Positions 1 to 7,737 of a stretch of 12,469 bases of DNA are shown here, in pieces. The DNA comes from Prevotella sp. CAG:1185 (GTDB taxonomy: Bacteria; Bacteroidota; Bacteroidia; Bacteroidales; Bacteroidaceae). Every line of letters begins with the position of its first letter. Position 1 is the first letter of the stretch. A program made the translations under genes and the position numbers. Location: contig HF992606.1 in assembly GCA_000436695.1 (NCBI GenBank), positions 1 to 12,469 on the forward strand, read 5' to 3'. Below the pieces are notes generated by a model. It was not told the DNA's origin, ran no database searches, and saw only the letters and a program-made list of their open reading frames with translations.

Positions 1-27
1 AACAACTATCACGCGAAATGTCGGATG

Positions 28-115
28 AACCAGTAAAAAGCCTCTTCTTACAATGCAAAAGATGCCCTTTCGCATTGTAAAAGGCCGCCTTTCAGCATGT
101 AAAAGCATACCTTTT
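28..115. repeat. Array of four degenerate 22-bp units (block A)
   Basis: Four units start at 28, 50, 72 and 94 with exact 22-bp spacing. Each has about seven variable bases, often ending GT, then AAAAG, five variable bases and CTTT(T/C). The core AAAAG-N5-CTTT is a small palindrome whose centre differs in each unit (ATGCC, GCCGC, CATAC in units 2-4); unit 1 is the most degenerate. Units 1-2 also form a longer hairpin: TTACAATGC at 48-56 pairs with GCATTGTAA at 72-80, and AAAG at 58-61 with CTTT at 67-70. A fifth, weak unit may follow at 116-137. The same unit type occurs at 7882-8057. I do not recognise a named family. Confidence 0.75.
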
Positions 116-119
116 GCGC

Positions 120-278
120 GGCAGAATAAGCTTAATAGTTTATCCATACTATTGTATATGGCATGGTTTAATAATTTGTCGCCGGTTTAAGCATTATATG
201 AAATAGCCATGCAGCTTATGCGTTTGTGTATTGTTTCCTTGATGATTTGTGTGCTTTTGTCATTGGCGTAAGGTTAAT
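120..278. other. Gene-free stretch, no recognised signal
   Basis: Between the repeat block and the terminator there is about 160 nt of A/T-rich sequence with no convincing ORF, promoter or structured RNA on either strand. With the repeats and the terminator it makes up the non-coding first 336 bases. Confidence 0.5.
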
Positions 279-316
279 AAAAAATGTTCAGACTGCGGGA
301 AGCCTGAACATTTTTT
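279..316 (-). terminator. Terminator after thiL, probably bidirectional
   Basis: A 13-bp perfect stem is formed by 279-291 (ends ATGTTCAG) and 304-316 (starts CTGAACAT) around a 12-nt loop. A-runs on the left and T-runs on the right mean that each strand's transcript ends in a U-run. It lies 20 nt past the thiL stop and closes the minus-strand gene cluster. It could also stop transcription entering from the left of the window. Confidence 0.85.
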
Positions 317-336
317 ATTTTTTATAGCTTTTGGAT

Positions 337-1407
337 TTAATCCTTTAAAGGATTCCAGCCTTGCGCTTTCAGCTCAAACTCGTTGTTGTCGCGTGTAACG
401 AGCATGTGGCCAAACTCCTTCTTCGTTATATGTCCTATCAGTTTTACGTCCTCCATGTCCTCAATCTTCTCATGGTCGCCTATGGGTACGGTGAACAGCA
501 GTTCGTAGTCTTCGCCGCCGTTGAGCGCGCACGTGGTTACGTTCATGTTCATCTCCTCAGCCATCACTGCCGTCTGATAGTCTATCGGGATGTTCTTTTC
601 GTAAATTCTGCATCCGCAGTTGCTTTGGTTGCATATATGCAGCAGTTCGCTGCTCAGTCCGTCGCTTATGTCCATCATGGCCGTGGGGTGTATGTTGCGC
701 TCGCGCAGTGCTTGCAGAATGTCGCCCCTTGCCTCAGGCTTTAGCTGGCGCTGCAGCAGATATTCCTTTCCGGCAAAATCTGGTTGGAAGTGGGCAAGCT
801 CTTCAAGCGCGTGCTTGTCGTTCTTCTTCTTTGCCTCGTTCACCTGCTGATAGTAAACGCTCTTTTCGCGTTCGAGCAGTTGCAGTCCCATGTATGCCGC
901 CCCGAGATCACCGCTGACGCATATCAGGTCGGTGTCTTTAGCGCCGTTTCTGTACACAATGTCCTCTTTGGCGCATTCGCCTATGCAAGTGATGCTTATG
1001 GCCATTCCGGTGTACGACGACGTTGTGTCGCCTCCGACAATGTCTACATTCCATTTGTCGCAGGCCATGCGCAGACCGCTGTAGAACATCTCCATGTCTT
1101 CAACCGTGAAGCGTTTGCTCAGCGCAATGCTTACAACGAGCTGGCGCGGTGTGCCGTTCATTGCAAATATGTCGCTTATGTTCACCATTGCCGACTTGTA
1201 GCCAAGGTGCTGCAGGTCGATGTATGTAAGGTCGAAGTGGACGCCCTCCATAAGCATGTCTGTCGTAACGAGCACTTCTTTGTCGGGATAGTGCATCACG
1301 GCGCAGTCGTCGCCTACGCCGTATATTGTCGATTCGTTTTTGGCCTTATATCCGTCCGTCAGGTGGCGTATAAGTCCAAATTCGCCAAGTTTCGCAATGT
1401 CTGTCAT
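337..1407 (-). CDS. thiL: Thiamine-monophosphate kinase
   Basis: ThiL phosphorylates thiamine monophosphate to thiamine diphosphate with ATP, the last step of cofactor synthesis, in the cytoplasm. The 356-residue protein carries the PurM/AIR-synthase-like motifs in order: GDDCAV at about 32-37, DMLMEGVHFD at 50-59 (metal and substrate aspartates), GGDTT at 125-129, MDISDGL at 245-251 and GGEDYELLFT at 297-306. Length is slightly above the typical 320-350, due mostly to a charged insertion near residues 181-225 rich in Lys and Glu. It is the last gene of a minus-strand group, 304 nt after the PNP gene. No clear promoter is visible in that gap, so it is either read through from upstream or served by a promoter I cannot see. 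Identification is firm; cotranscription is inference. Confidence 0.95.
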   Translation of the reverse strand: MTDIAKLGEFGLIRHLTDGYKAKNESTIYGVGDDCAVMHYPDKEVLVTTDMLMEGVHFDLTYIDLQHLGYKSAMVNISDIFAMNGTPRQLVVSIALSKRFTVEDMEMFYSGLRMACDKWNVDIVGGDTTSSYTGMAISITCIGECAKEDIVYRNGAKDTDLICVSGDLGAAYMGLQLLEREKSVYYQQVNEAKKKNDKHALEELAHFQPDFAGKEYLLQRQLKPEARGDILQALRERNIHPTAMMDISDGLSSELLHICNQSNCGCRIYEKNIPIDYQTAVMAEEMNMNVTTCALNGGEDYELLFTVPIGDHEKIEDMEDVKLIGHITKKEFGHMLVTRDNNEFELKAQGWNPLKD

Positions 1408-1643
1408 TATGCTTTCGGATTTTCTTGTTTGATGTTTAATTTTAATCCAAATCTGTTATTAGTATTCGGTCTGTATTTTTGCTTTATATTGAGCGGATTT
1501 TCGTTAGATATTTCGCAGCCTATAGCGGGCTATGTCAAGAATAATCCGGCTAAAAGGCGCCAATAGAAACAAAAAGACGGGCTAATAATGTGAACGCACA
1601 AAATAGATAAAGCTGTGTGCGGTCTGATTACAGATTAGGATTA
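1408..1643. other. Intergenic stretch between thiL and the PNP gene
   Basis: This is the largest gap in the minus-strand gene group (304 nt with the stem-loop at 1644-1686). I searched the minus strand for TAnnTTTG and found no perfect match. No coding potential is convincing on either strand. The plus-strand reading frame that runs in from thiL to about 1566 is an antisense shadow. Confidence 0.5.
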
Positions 1644-1686
1644 AAGGAGTTAAGAAAACGCCTTGACGCAGTTTTCCCAACTCCTT
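1644..1686 (-). terminator. Long stem-loop after the PNP gene, weak terminator
   Basis: Sixteen-base arms at 1644-1659 and 1671-1686 pair throughout around an 11-nt loop if two G-U pairs are allowed (these form on the minus-strand RNA). It begins 25 nt past the PNP stop. The U-run after it on the minus strand is short (about three), so it may be a partial terminator or an mRNA 3'-end stabiliser rather than a full stop, which would let some transcripts continue into thiL. Confidence 0.55.
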
Positions 1687-1711
1687 ATCTCTTGTTTGTT
1701 GTCCGCGCAGG

Positions 1712-2521
1712 TTATGCACGGTTAATCATCTCTCTCATTATCTCGGTCATCAGCGGCTGAGCCTTGTTGGCTGCAATCTGCACCTCTTCATGGCTAACCT
1801 CAACCGGGGTGTCCTCAAGTCCGAGGTCGGTTATTATGCTTATGCCGAATGTCTTTATTCCGCAATGGTGAGCCACGATAACCTCAGGCACAGTGCTCAT
1901 GCCTACGGCGTCTCCGCCAAGGCGGTGATACATCTTGTATTCGGCAGGAGTCTCAAACGTAGGACCCTGTACGCCTACATATACGCCATGAACGACGCGT
2001 ATGCCCTTTTCGGCAGCAATGGCGTCAGCCTCTGCAATGAGCTTTTTGTCGTAAGTCTCGTGCATATCCGGGAAGCGCGGGCCTGTGGGGAAGTTCTTTC
2101 CGCGCAGCGGATGCTCCGGGAAGAAGTTGATGTGGTCGGTTATTATCATCAGGTCGCCAATCTTAAACTCCGGGTTCATGCCTCCTGAAGCGTTGCTTAC
2201 AAATAAGGTCTTTATGCCGAGTTCGTACATTATGCGTATTGGGAACGTAACTTCTTTCATGCTGTAGCCCTCATAATAGTGGAAACGTCCTTCCATTGCC
2301 ATTATGTCAACGTTGCCGAGCTTGCCGAAAATCAGTTTTCCGGCATGTCCCTCAACTGTTGAAACGGGGAAGTTAGGTATTTCAGAATACGGAAACTCGT
2401 AGCTGTCAGTGATTTCTGAAGCTAATTGTCCGAGGCCTGTTCCCAGAATTATTGCTGTTTTTGGGCTTGTTGTCATCCTTTGCTTTAGCCAGGATGCTGT
2501 TTCTTGAATTTTTTCGTACAT
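1712..2521 (-). CDS. Purine nucleoside phosphorylase (trimeric PNP family)
   Basis: This cytoplasmic enzyme splits purine nucleosides with phosphate into base and ribose-1-phosphate (purine salvage). From the ATG at 2521 it has 269 residues, normal for the trimeric PNP/MTAP family. Motifs (ATG numbering): GTGLG at 27-31 (phosphate loop), EGRFHYYEGY at 77-86, NASGG at 110-114, GPTFETPAE at 186-194, VGMSTVPE at 206-213. A TTG at 2527 could add two residues; I prefer ATG because the sequence from MYEKI already covers the usual N-terminal helix. The purine-specificity site reads ITD (D232), where human PNP has ITN (N243), while the partner Glu in FET is kept. The start lies inside lpxK, overlapping it by 116 bp in another frame, which suggests coupled translation. 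Usual symbols would be punA or deoD-like; I leave the symbol blank. Confidence 0.93.
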   Translation of the reverse strand: MYEKIQETASWLKQRMTTSPKTAIILGTGLGQLASEITDSYEFPYSEIPNFPVSTVEGHAGKLIFGKLGNVDIMAMEGRFHYYEGYSMKEVTFPIRIMYELGIKTLFVSNASGGMNPEFKIGDLMIITDHINFFPEHPLRGKNFPTGPRFPDMHETYDKKLIAEADAIAAEKGIRVVHGVYVGVQGPTFETPAEYKMYHRLGGDAVGMSTVPEVIVAHHCGIKTFGISIITDLGLEDTPVEVSHEEVQIAANKAQPLMTEIMREMINRA

Positions 2522-3581
2522 AACCAATTATTTTTTCATTAAATTCATTTTCCTGATCAAGCATAAACTTTATTCTTACGGGCAGCATATATATGTTCTG
2601 CCTTACTTCGTCAGAAAGTCCGTCCATGCCGTCCAGTCGTGAGTTGTCTTTTTCAGTTGTTATAATTATTTTAGGCGAAGGCATCTTGTCGAATGCCTCG
2701 TTGATGCGTTCGATGTCTCTCGCGGTAAACTGGTGATGGTCGCCGAAAGTCAGCGGCACAATGTTGTGCGCATAAGGCTTCAGGTCGTATATCATCTGCT
2801 TTGGCGATGCTATGCCAGTCAGCAGCAGCACGTTCTCCCTGTTGTCTTTGAGGCTTTTCAGCGTTTTGGTCTGTTTGCCGAACACGGCTTTCATGTCGTC
2901 ATATTCGAGAGTAGAGAAGAACAGCTGCTGATACGGATACAGGTTCATTGCCTTTATTATCACTCGATACTCCATAGGCTTAAGATCTTTAGGGCATTTG
3001 GTGATAATAACGATGTCGGCCCTTGCCTTTCCGCTCTGCGGTTCGCGCAGTCGTCCGGCAGGCAGCAGCTTGTCGTAGATTATTAGTCGGTGATAGTCAA
3101 CGAGCAGTATGTTGATGCCCGGTTTGACATATCTGTGCTGAAAGGCGTCGTCGAGCAGGATAACGTCGGTGTCTTTGGTTTCCTCATCTCCGGTTATACG
3201 GTCAATGCCGTGGCATCTGTTCTTGTCCACAGCCACGTATATGTCGCTGAATTTCTGCTTCATCTGATAAGGCTCGTCACCTATATCTCTCATGCCAGTG
3301 TCTTTTCCCGCAAGCACATATCCTTTGCCCTTGCGCTTGTATCCGCGGCTGAGCACAGCCACTTTGCCTTTGTCTTTAAGCAGTCTTATCAGATATTCCA
3401 CATGAGGAGTCTTGCCTGAGCCTCCTACAGTTATGTTTCCTACCGATATAACCGGAATGTCGAAGCTGCGGCTTTTAAGAATACCGAGTTCAAAAAGCTG
3501 GTTGCGCACTCTCACGCCTAAACCGTAGAGCCAACTTAGAGGAAGCATCCATTCGTTTATTTTTATGAAGTCGCCTTCCAT
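2406..3581 (-). CDS. lpxK: Tetraacyldisaccharide 4'-kinase
   Basis: LpxK phosphorylates the 4' position of the tetraacyl-disaccharide precursor, giving lipid IVA in the Raetz pathway, at the inner face of the cytoplasmic membrane. The 391-residue protein has an N-terminal amphipathic/hydrophobic segment (about 10-35) for membrane contact, a Walker A P-loop GNITVGGSGKTP at 48-59, GDEP at 101-104, LLDDAFQHR at 142-150 (usual DDGFQHR; Gly is Ala here) and GRLREP at 177-182. The last 40 or so residues are basic, Asn-rich and low in complexity. They come from the stretch shared with the PNP gene, so they probably reflect read-through of overlapping DNA rather than a folded domain. The start is at 3581; 83 nt separate it from sppA upstream, with no promoter seen between, which suggests one operon. 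Confidence 0.95.
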   Translation of the reverse strand: MEGDFIKINEWMLPLSWLYGLGVRVRNQLFELGILKSRSFDIPVISVGNITVGGSGKTPHVEYLIRLLKDKGKVAVLSRGYKRKGKGYVLAGKDTGMRDIGDEPYQMKQKFSDIYVAVDKNRCHGIDRITGDEETKDTDVILLDDAFQHRYVKPGINILLVDYHRLIIYDKLLPAGRLREPQSGKARADIVIITKCPKDLKPMEYRVIIKAMNLYPYQQLFFSTLEYDDMKAVFGKQTKTLKSLKDNRENVLLLTGIASPKQMIYDLKPYAHNIVPLTFGDHHQFTARDIERINEAFDKMPSPKIIITTEKDNSRLDGMDGLSDEVRQNIYMLPVRIKFMLDQENEFNEKIIGYVRKNSRNSILAKAKDDNKPKNSNNSGNRPRTISFRNH

Positions 3582-3664
3582 TCCTTTACTTTATTTTTTA
3601 TTGTTTAAATTGTTTCTTGCAGGTGTTACGGCGGTGTTTGTGCACCTTCGCACCATTTTTTTAT

Positions 3665-5437
3665 TTATCTTATGTTAAGTATGAACGGCAGTCGTGCCTG
3701 TACGGCGTTCTGCTTGTTGATGCTTCTTATGAGCATAAACGGCTCGTAATATTCTCCGAGGGTAAGTCTCAGCTGGCTGTCTATGTAGCTGCCCTGCGTG
3801 GCTTCGCTTAACAGCTGATCCATCCAGCTGCTCTTGCCCGGATAAGAAGTGGTGTGATATTCGTGCAGTTTAGCCAGACTTGCTGCCTTGTCTACAGCCT
3901 CGTCGAGTCCGCCGAGCTGGTCAACCAGCTTTATCTTGTATGCATCCTGACCGAGCCAAACGTGTCCCTGTGCAATCTTTTCAACCTGTGCAGTAGTAAG
4001 TTTGCGTCCTTCTGCCACACGTGAGCGGAACAGCTTGTAGCCGCGGTCGATATAGTTCTCGATGTATGCCATCTCTTCAGCGTTAAACGGACGCGCGGGA
4101 GTGCCCAGTCCGCTGTTCTTGTTGGTTTTCACCTCGTCAAACTTTATTCCGAGTTTCTGAGTCAGCAGTCCGCTGAAGTCGGGGAACATGCCGAATATAC
4201 CTATACTTCCCGTAAGCGTTGTAGGCTCAGCCACAATCCAGTTGGCTCCGCTGCTGATATAATATCCGCCAGACGCAGCCATACCGCCCATTGAAACAAC
4301 CACGGGTTTCTTCTTTTTCAGCATCTCGACATAGTGCCATATCTGTTCAGAAGCATAAGCGCTGCCGCCGCCGGAGTTGATGCGCAATACAACCGCCTTG
4401 ACGTCATCATCGTCGGCAAGCTCCTGCAGGTCTTTACATACCTTGTTGCCCACAATGTTGTGTCCCTGGCTCATCATGCCCGTCTCTTCGCTGTCAACGA
4501 TGTTTCCGTAAGCATAATAAACGGCGATCTCGTCGCCTTTGTCATTATTGTCCTTAAGAAGCTGCATTTGAGCGAGGTTGACTGTGTTGATGTCGCGTCC
4601 GGAATCTTTTTTCAGAAGCTGATTTATTTCAGCCTTTATTCCGTCGGTGTAAACCAGTTTGTCAACCATCTTACACCTCACGAGGTCTTTCGGGTCGTTA
4701 AATGTAATCAGTCTGTCGGCATAGGCATTGAGCGAGTCAACGCTTATGTTTCTGCTTTCAGACACGTCTTTGCATATATTCTGCCATGTGCCGGTGAGAT
4801 ATGCCGTAACCTGTTCGCGGTTAGGATCGCTCATCTTGTCGGCAGTAAACATTTCGGGGGCACTCTTGTATGCTCCCACTTTAGCCAGCTGCATCTTTAC
4901 TCCGAACTTAGCCAGCATGTCTTTCAGAAATACAGGCTGCGAAGCCAGTCCGTGCCAGTCTACCTGTCCGCTCGGATTGAGCAGCACTTTGTCGGCAACT
5001 GATGCCACATAATATGTGCCTTGAGTGTATACGTCGCCGTAAGACACAATCCATTTGCCGCTCTTCTTGAAGTCTTTTAGAGCGTTGCGTATGGCCTGCA
5101 GCGAAGCATAAGAGTCGGCTCCGAACATTCCTGCCTCGATATATATACCCTTTATTTTGTCGTTTTTCTTTGCCTTTTTGATGGCATCCACTATGTCTTC
5201 AAGTCCTAAGTTGCCCACAGTGTTTCCGCTCAGCTTGTCCATAACGTTGTCTTCCGACCTTTCGTTGAGCATTCCCGACAGATTGAGCACCATGACCGAG
5301 TTGTCGCTTACGTCCTTTGCGCTGTTTTCAGATGCTATCATGCCTACTATGCATATAAAGCCGAATGCAACTGTCAGTATAGAAAAAATAATCAAGCCGA
5401 CAACAGTGGCGGCCATGTATTTCAAAAAGTCCTTCAT
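3665..5437 (-). CDS. sppA: Signal peptide peptidase SppA, 67K type
   Basis: SppA is a membrane-anchored serine protease with a Ser-Lys dyad that degrades leftover signal peptides after cleavage. At 590 residues it is the long, duplicated form known from E. coli. A single membrane anchor spans about residues 8-34. The N-terminal half contributes the general base Lys191 (GAYKSAPE). The C-terminal half contributes the nucleophile Ser389 (MGGMAASGGYYIS), preceded by the conserved LRINSGGGSA at 351-360 and followed by LTGSIGIFG at 408-416. Both catalytic residues are present, so it should be active on the periplasmic side. It is the first gene of the minus-strand group, with a -7 box 113 nt upstream. 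The start at 5437 places the membrane helix immediately at the N-terminus as expected. Confidence 0.95.
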   Translation of the reverse strand: MKDFLKYMAATVVGLIIFSILTVAFGFICIVGMIASENSAKDVSDNSVMVLNLSGMLNERSEDNVMDKLSGNTVGNLGLEDIVDAIKKAKKNDKIKGIYIEAGMFGADSYASLQAIRNALKDFKKSGKWIVSYGDVYTQGTYYVASVADKVLLNPSGQVDWHGLASQPVFLKDMLAKFGVKMQLAKVGAYKSAPEMFTADKMSDPNREQVTAYLTGTWQNICKDVSESRNISVDSLNAYADRLITFNDPKDLVRCKMVDKLVYTDGIKAEINQLLKKDSGRDINTVNLAQMQLLKDNNDKGDEIAVYYAYGNIVDSEETGMMSQGHNIVGNKVCKDLQELADDDDVKAVVLRINSGGGSAYASEQIWHYVEMLKKKKPVVVSMGGMAASGGYYISSGANWIVAEPTTLTGSIGIFGMFPDFSGLLTQKLGIKFDEVKTNKNSGLGTPARPFNAEEMAYIENYIDRGYKLFRSRVAEGRKLTTAQVEKIAQGHVWLGQDAYKIKLVDQLGGLDEAVDKAASLAKLHEYHTTSYPGKSSWMDQLLSEATQGSYIDSQLRLTLGEYYEPFMLIRSINKQNAVQARLPFILNIR

Positions 5438-5504
5438 ATAATATGCTTTACGTTTAAAAATTTCAGAAAAATGTTTTATTCAATGTCGTGTGGCCGGCTT
5501 TATG

Positions 5505-5522
5505 GCTGTTCTATATAACAGC
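5505..5522 (-). promoter_or_regulatory. Small inverted repeat in the sppA leader
   Basis: GCTGTT at 5505-5510 and AACAGC at 5517-5522 form a perfect 6-bp arm pair around CTATAT. It falls in the predicted 5' leader of sppA, 68 nt before the start codon. It could be an RNA hairpin or an operator; nothing in the sequence decides between them. Confidence 0.4.
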
Positions 5523-5549
5523 GCATGCCGCATTGCCACTTACCACCTG

Positions 5550-5557
5550 CAAATATA
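5550..5557 (-). promoter_or_regulatory. Bacteroidetes-type -7 box for sppA operon
   Basis: The minus strand reads TATATTTG, a perfect match to the Bacteroidetes primary-sigma -7 consensus TAnnTTTG. No good TTTG is found at the usual -33 distance. The start of transcription would be near 5546, giving an sppA leader of about 110 nt. It is the only convincing promoter for the four-gene minus-strand group. Confidence 0.6.
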
Positions 5558-5596
5558 AGCAATTTTATTTTATTTTGTCTGAAAACGTATGCAAAG

Positions 5597-5628
5597 TTTG
5601 ACCGAATCGCCAAATATTATTATTTTCG
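5597..5628 (+). promoter_or_regulatory. Candidate promoter for the SDR gene
   Basis: TTTG at 5597-5600 and TATTTTCG at 5621-5628 are 20 nt apart, matching the Bacteroidetes -33/-7 layout with one mismatch in the -7 box. The predicted transcript start near 5632 would leave almost no leader before the ATG at 5634. It is divergent from the sppA promoter. Confidence 0.4.
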
Positions 5629-5633
5629 CACTG

Positions 5634-6371
5634 ATGAAACGTGCTATAATTATTGGAGCTTCTTCGGGCATAGGGCGCGAGGTTAGCAAAATATTGCTGG
5701 CAGAAGGCTGGAATATTGGTATTGCCGCAAGGCGTGAGGACAAATTGCTCGAGATAAAAGAACTTAATCCGGGCATGGTTGAGGTGTGTGCAATGGATGT
5801 TACCAAAAGGGATGCTCCGGGCAAACTGCTCGATCTTGTGGGCCGTATGGGCGGAGTAAATCTTTTTGTCTATTGTTCCGGCGTTGGACATCAGAATCCG
5901 CGCCTCGATTTAGGAACAGAACTTTCAACCGTTGATGTCAATGTTTTCGGCTTTACGCAGATGGTTGACACCATGTTTAACTATATGGCCGACAATCTCG
6001 GAGGCGACATTGCCGTTATTTCTTCAATAGCCGGTACTAAGGGACTCGGTGCTGCGCCGTGTTACAGCGCGTCGAAGGCATTTCAGAACAATTACATTCA
6101 GGCTCTTGAACAGCTGTCAAACATGCGTCATCTGCATATCAGGTTTACCGACATACGCCCCGGATTTGTTGATACACCGTTGCTTTCGGGCAGCGGACAT
6201 TATCCTATGCTCATGGACAAGAAATATGTGGCGCGCCAGATTGTCAAGGCCGTTAAGGCTCATCGTCATGTCAAGATTATCGACTGGCGCTATAGCATAA
6301 TGGTGTTCTTTTGGCGGCTGATACCGCGCAGGGTGTGGAGAAAGATGAATGTTACCAATAAAAAGATATAA
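5634..6371 (+). CDS. Short-chain dehydrogenase/reductase
   Basis: This is a classical SDR, an NAD(P)-dependent oxidoreductase of unknown substrate, probably cytoplasmic. The 245-residue length is typical. The cofactor loop GASSGIG is at residues 8-14, with two Arg just after beta-strand 2 (AARRED at 31-36), which hints at NADPH. Next come DVT at 55-57, CSG at 81-83 in place of the usual NAG, and the catalytic tetrad N103, S131, Y144 and K148 (YSASK). The C-terminal tail is basic and aromatic (about 219-245), possibly membrane-touching. An in-frame ATG at 5589 would add 15 residues that do not look like the family; the MKRAIIIGASSG start is standard and fits the promoter. It is followed 7 nt later by a secreted glycosidase gene, so the two are probably cotranscribed, although the metabolic link is unclear. 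Confidence 0.9.
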   Translation: MKRAIIIGASSGIGREVSKILLAEGWNIGIAARREDKLLEIKELNPGMVEVCAMDVTKRDAPGKLLDLVGRMGGVNLFVYCSGVGHQNPRLDLGTELSTVDVNVFGFTQMVDTMFNYMADNLGGDIAVISSIAGTKGLGAAPCYSASKAFQNNYIQALEQLSNMRHLHIRFTDIRPGFVDTPLLSGSGHYPMLMDKKYVARQIVKAVKAHRHVKIIDWRYSIMVFFWRLIPRRVWRKMNVTNKKI

Positions 6372-6378
6372 TTTCATT

Positions 6379-7707
6379 ATGAAAATGTTGCGCCGAATAT
6401 TATTGGTTGTGCTTGTTGTCGTGGCTGTTGCGTTAAAAGCTAATGCGGCAGGTGACACCTTTCCTGACGGAACGGCAATGCCTGCATGGTTTAACGACAC
6501 TTCGCGTGTTGACATCGACACTCTCGGGCGTAAGTATGTCATAACCGAGTATGGTGTGAAAAGCGACTCTTCACTGTTGCAGACCGACGCAATTCAGCGC
6601 GTAATCGACCTTTCTGCGTCAGAGGGCGGGGGAGTGATAGTGGTGCCCGAAGGCACATTCCTCAGCGGTTCTCTGTTTTTCAGACAGGGCACTCATCTGC
6701 ATATTTGCCGTGGCGGAGTGATCAAAGGCGTTGATGCAATAAAATATTATCCGCTTGTCAGGACCAGAATGGAGGGGCAGACGCTCAAATATTTTGCCGC
6801 TCTTATCAATGCCGACGGATTAGACGGCTTCACCATAACAGGCCCGGGAACGATAAACGGCAACGGACTGCGTTTCTGGGAGGAGTTTTGGATAAGGCGC
6901 AAGTTTAATCCCGACTGTACCAATCTTGAGGCTCTGCGTCCGCGTCTTGTATATCTGTCGCATTGCACCAACGTTCAGGTGCAGGACGTAAGACTGATAA
7001 ACAGTGCGTTTTGGACTAATCATCTTTACCGCTGTAATCATGTTAAATACATCGGATGCTATATTTTTGCGCCTACTTCGGGCGTAAAGGCACCCAGCAG
7101 CGACGCCGTTGACATAGACTATTGTCACGACATACTGATAAGCGGATGCTATATGAGCGTCAACGACGACGCAGTTGTGCTGAAGGGAGGCAAGGGAACG
7201 TTTGCCGATAAAGACCCTGACAATGGACCAAACTATAACGTTGTGGTGCAGAATTGCACTTATGGCAAGGTGCATGGCTGCCTGACGCTTGGAAGCGAGA
7301 GCCTTCATGACCGCAACATCGTTATGCGCCGCTGCACATTCAACAATGCCAACCGCGTGCTTTGGCTTAAGATGCGCCCCGACACTCCGCAACATTATGA
7401 ATATGTGAGTCTTGATGATTTGAGCGGACATTGCGGAAGTTTTCTTGTTATACGTCCGTGGACTCAATTCTATAAGCCCGAACAGCGTGACGATATGCCG
7501 TTGTCAGTTTGCAACAATATATCTGTAAGCAATGTTGACGCTACGTGTGACAACTTTTTTGACGTAGGAACATCAGACAAATACCGGCTGACAGACTTCT
7601 CGTTTTTCAACTGCAATATCACTGACAGCACTAATGCTTTTGATAAAAACATGATTGATAATACAAAGATAAAGAATCTTGTTATAAACGGGAAAAAGCA
7701 GAAATGA
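6379..7707 (+). CDS. Secreted GH28-family glycoside hydrolase (polygalacturonase-like)
   Basis: This is a right-handed beta-helix enzyme expected to act on pectic glycans such as polygalacturonan or rhamnogalacturonan. The ATG at 6379 gives 442 residues starting with a signal peptide (MKMLRR, hydrophobic to about 19, likely cut after ALKANA at 23), so it acts in the periplasm or outside. An ATG at 6349 would put extra residues before the signal and overlap the SDR gene. The fold begins with ITEYGVKSDSSLLQTDAIQ (55-73), the usual pectinase opening. GH28 sites: SSDAVDID at 240-247 (usual NTDGID), NDDAVVLK at 262-269 (paired catalytic Asp), VHGCLTLGSES at 298-308 (GHG region), and VLWLKMRP at 327-334, where the usual RIK has Trp-Leu-Lys. 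The substrate cannot be fixed from sequence. No SusC/SusD pair is next to it. Confidence 0.88.
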   Translation: MKMLRRILLVVLVVVAVALKANAAGDTFPDGTAMPAWFNDTSRVDIDTLGRKYVITEYGVKSDSSLLQTDAIQRVIDLSASEGGGVIVVPEGTFLSGSLFFRQGTHLHICRGGVIKGVDAIKYYPLVRTRMEGQTLKYFAALINADGLDGFTITGPGTINGNGLRFWEEFWIRRKFNPDCTNLEALRPRLVYLSHCTNVQVQDVRLINSAFWTNHLYRCNHVKYIGCYIFAPTSGVKAPSSDAVDIDYCHDILISGCYMSVNDDAVVLKGGKGTFADKDPDNGPNYNVVVQNCTYGKVHGCLTLGSESLHDRNIVMRRCTFNNANRVLWLKMRPDTPQHYEYVSLDDLSGHCGSFLVIRPWTQFYKPEQRDDMPLSVCNNISVSNVDATCDNFFDVGTSDKYRLTDFSFFNCNITDSTNAFDKNMIDNTKIKNLVINGKKQK

Positions 7708-7737
7708 CATTAATTGTCGTTTTGTTATTGAATAAAA

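Noticed and set aside
28..115. Possible CRISPR array
   Set aside because: The units are only 22 bp, the supposed repeat is not constant, there are no unique spacers of about 30 nt, and no cas gene is nearby.
784..1566. 260-codon open frame opposite thiL
   Set aside because: It is fully antisense to a clear thiL with all family motifs. The encoded protein is Cys/His/Val-rich with no recognisable domain.
3633..3646. GGTG/CACC stem in the sppA-lpxK gap as a terminator
   Set aside because: Only 4 bp, and on the minus strand it has no following U-run. The two genes are more likely cotranscribed.
6820..7467. 215-codon open frame opposite the GH28 gene
   Set aside because: Antisense shadow of a well-supported gene, with no recognisable motif.
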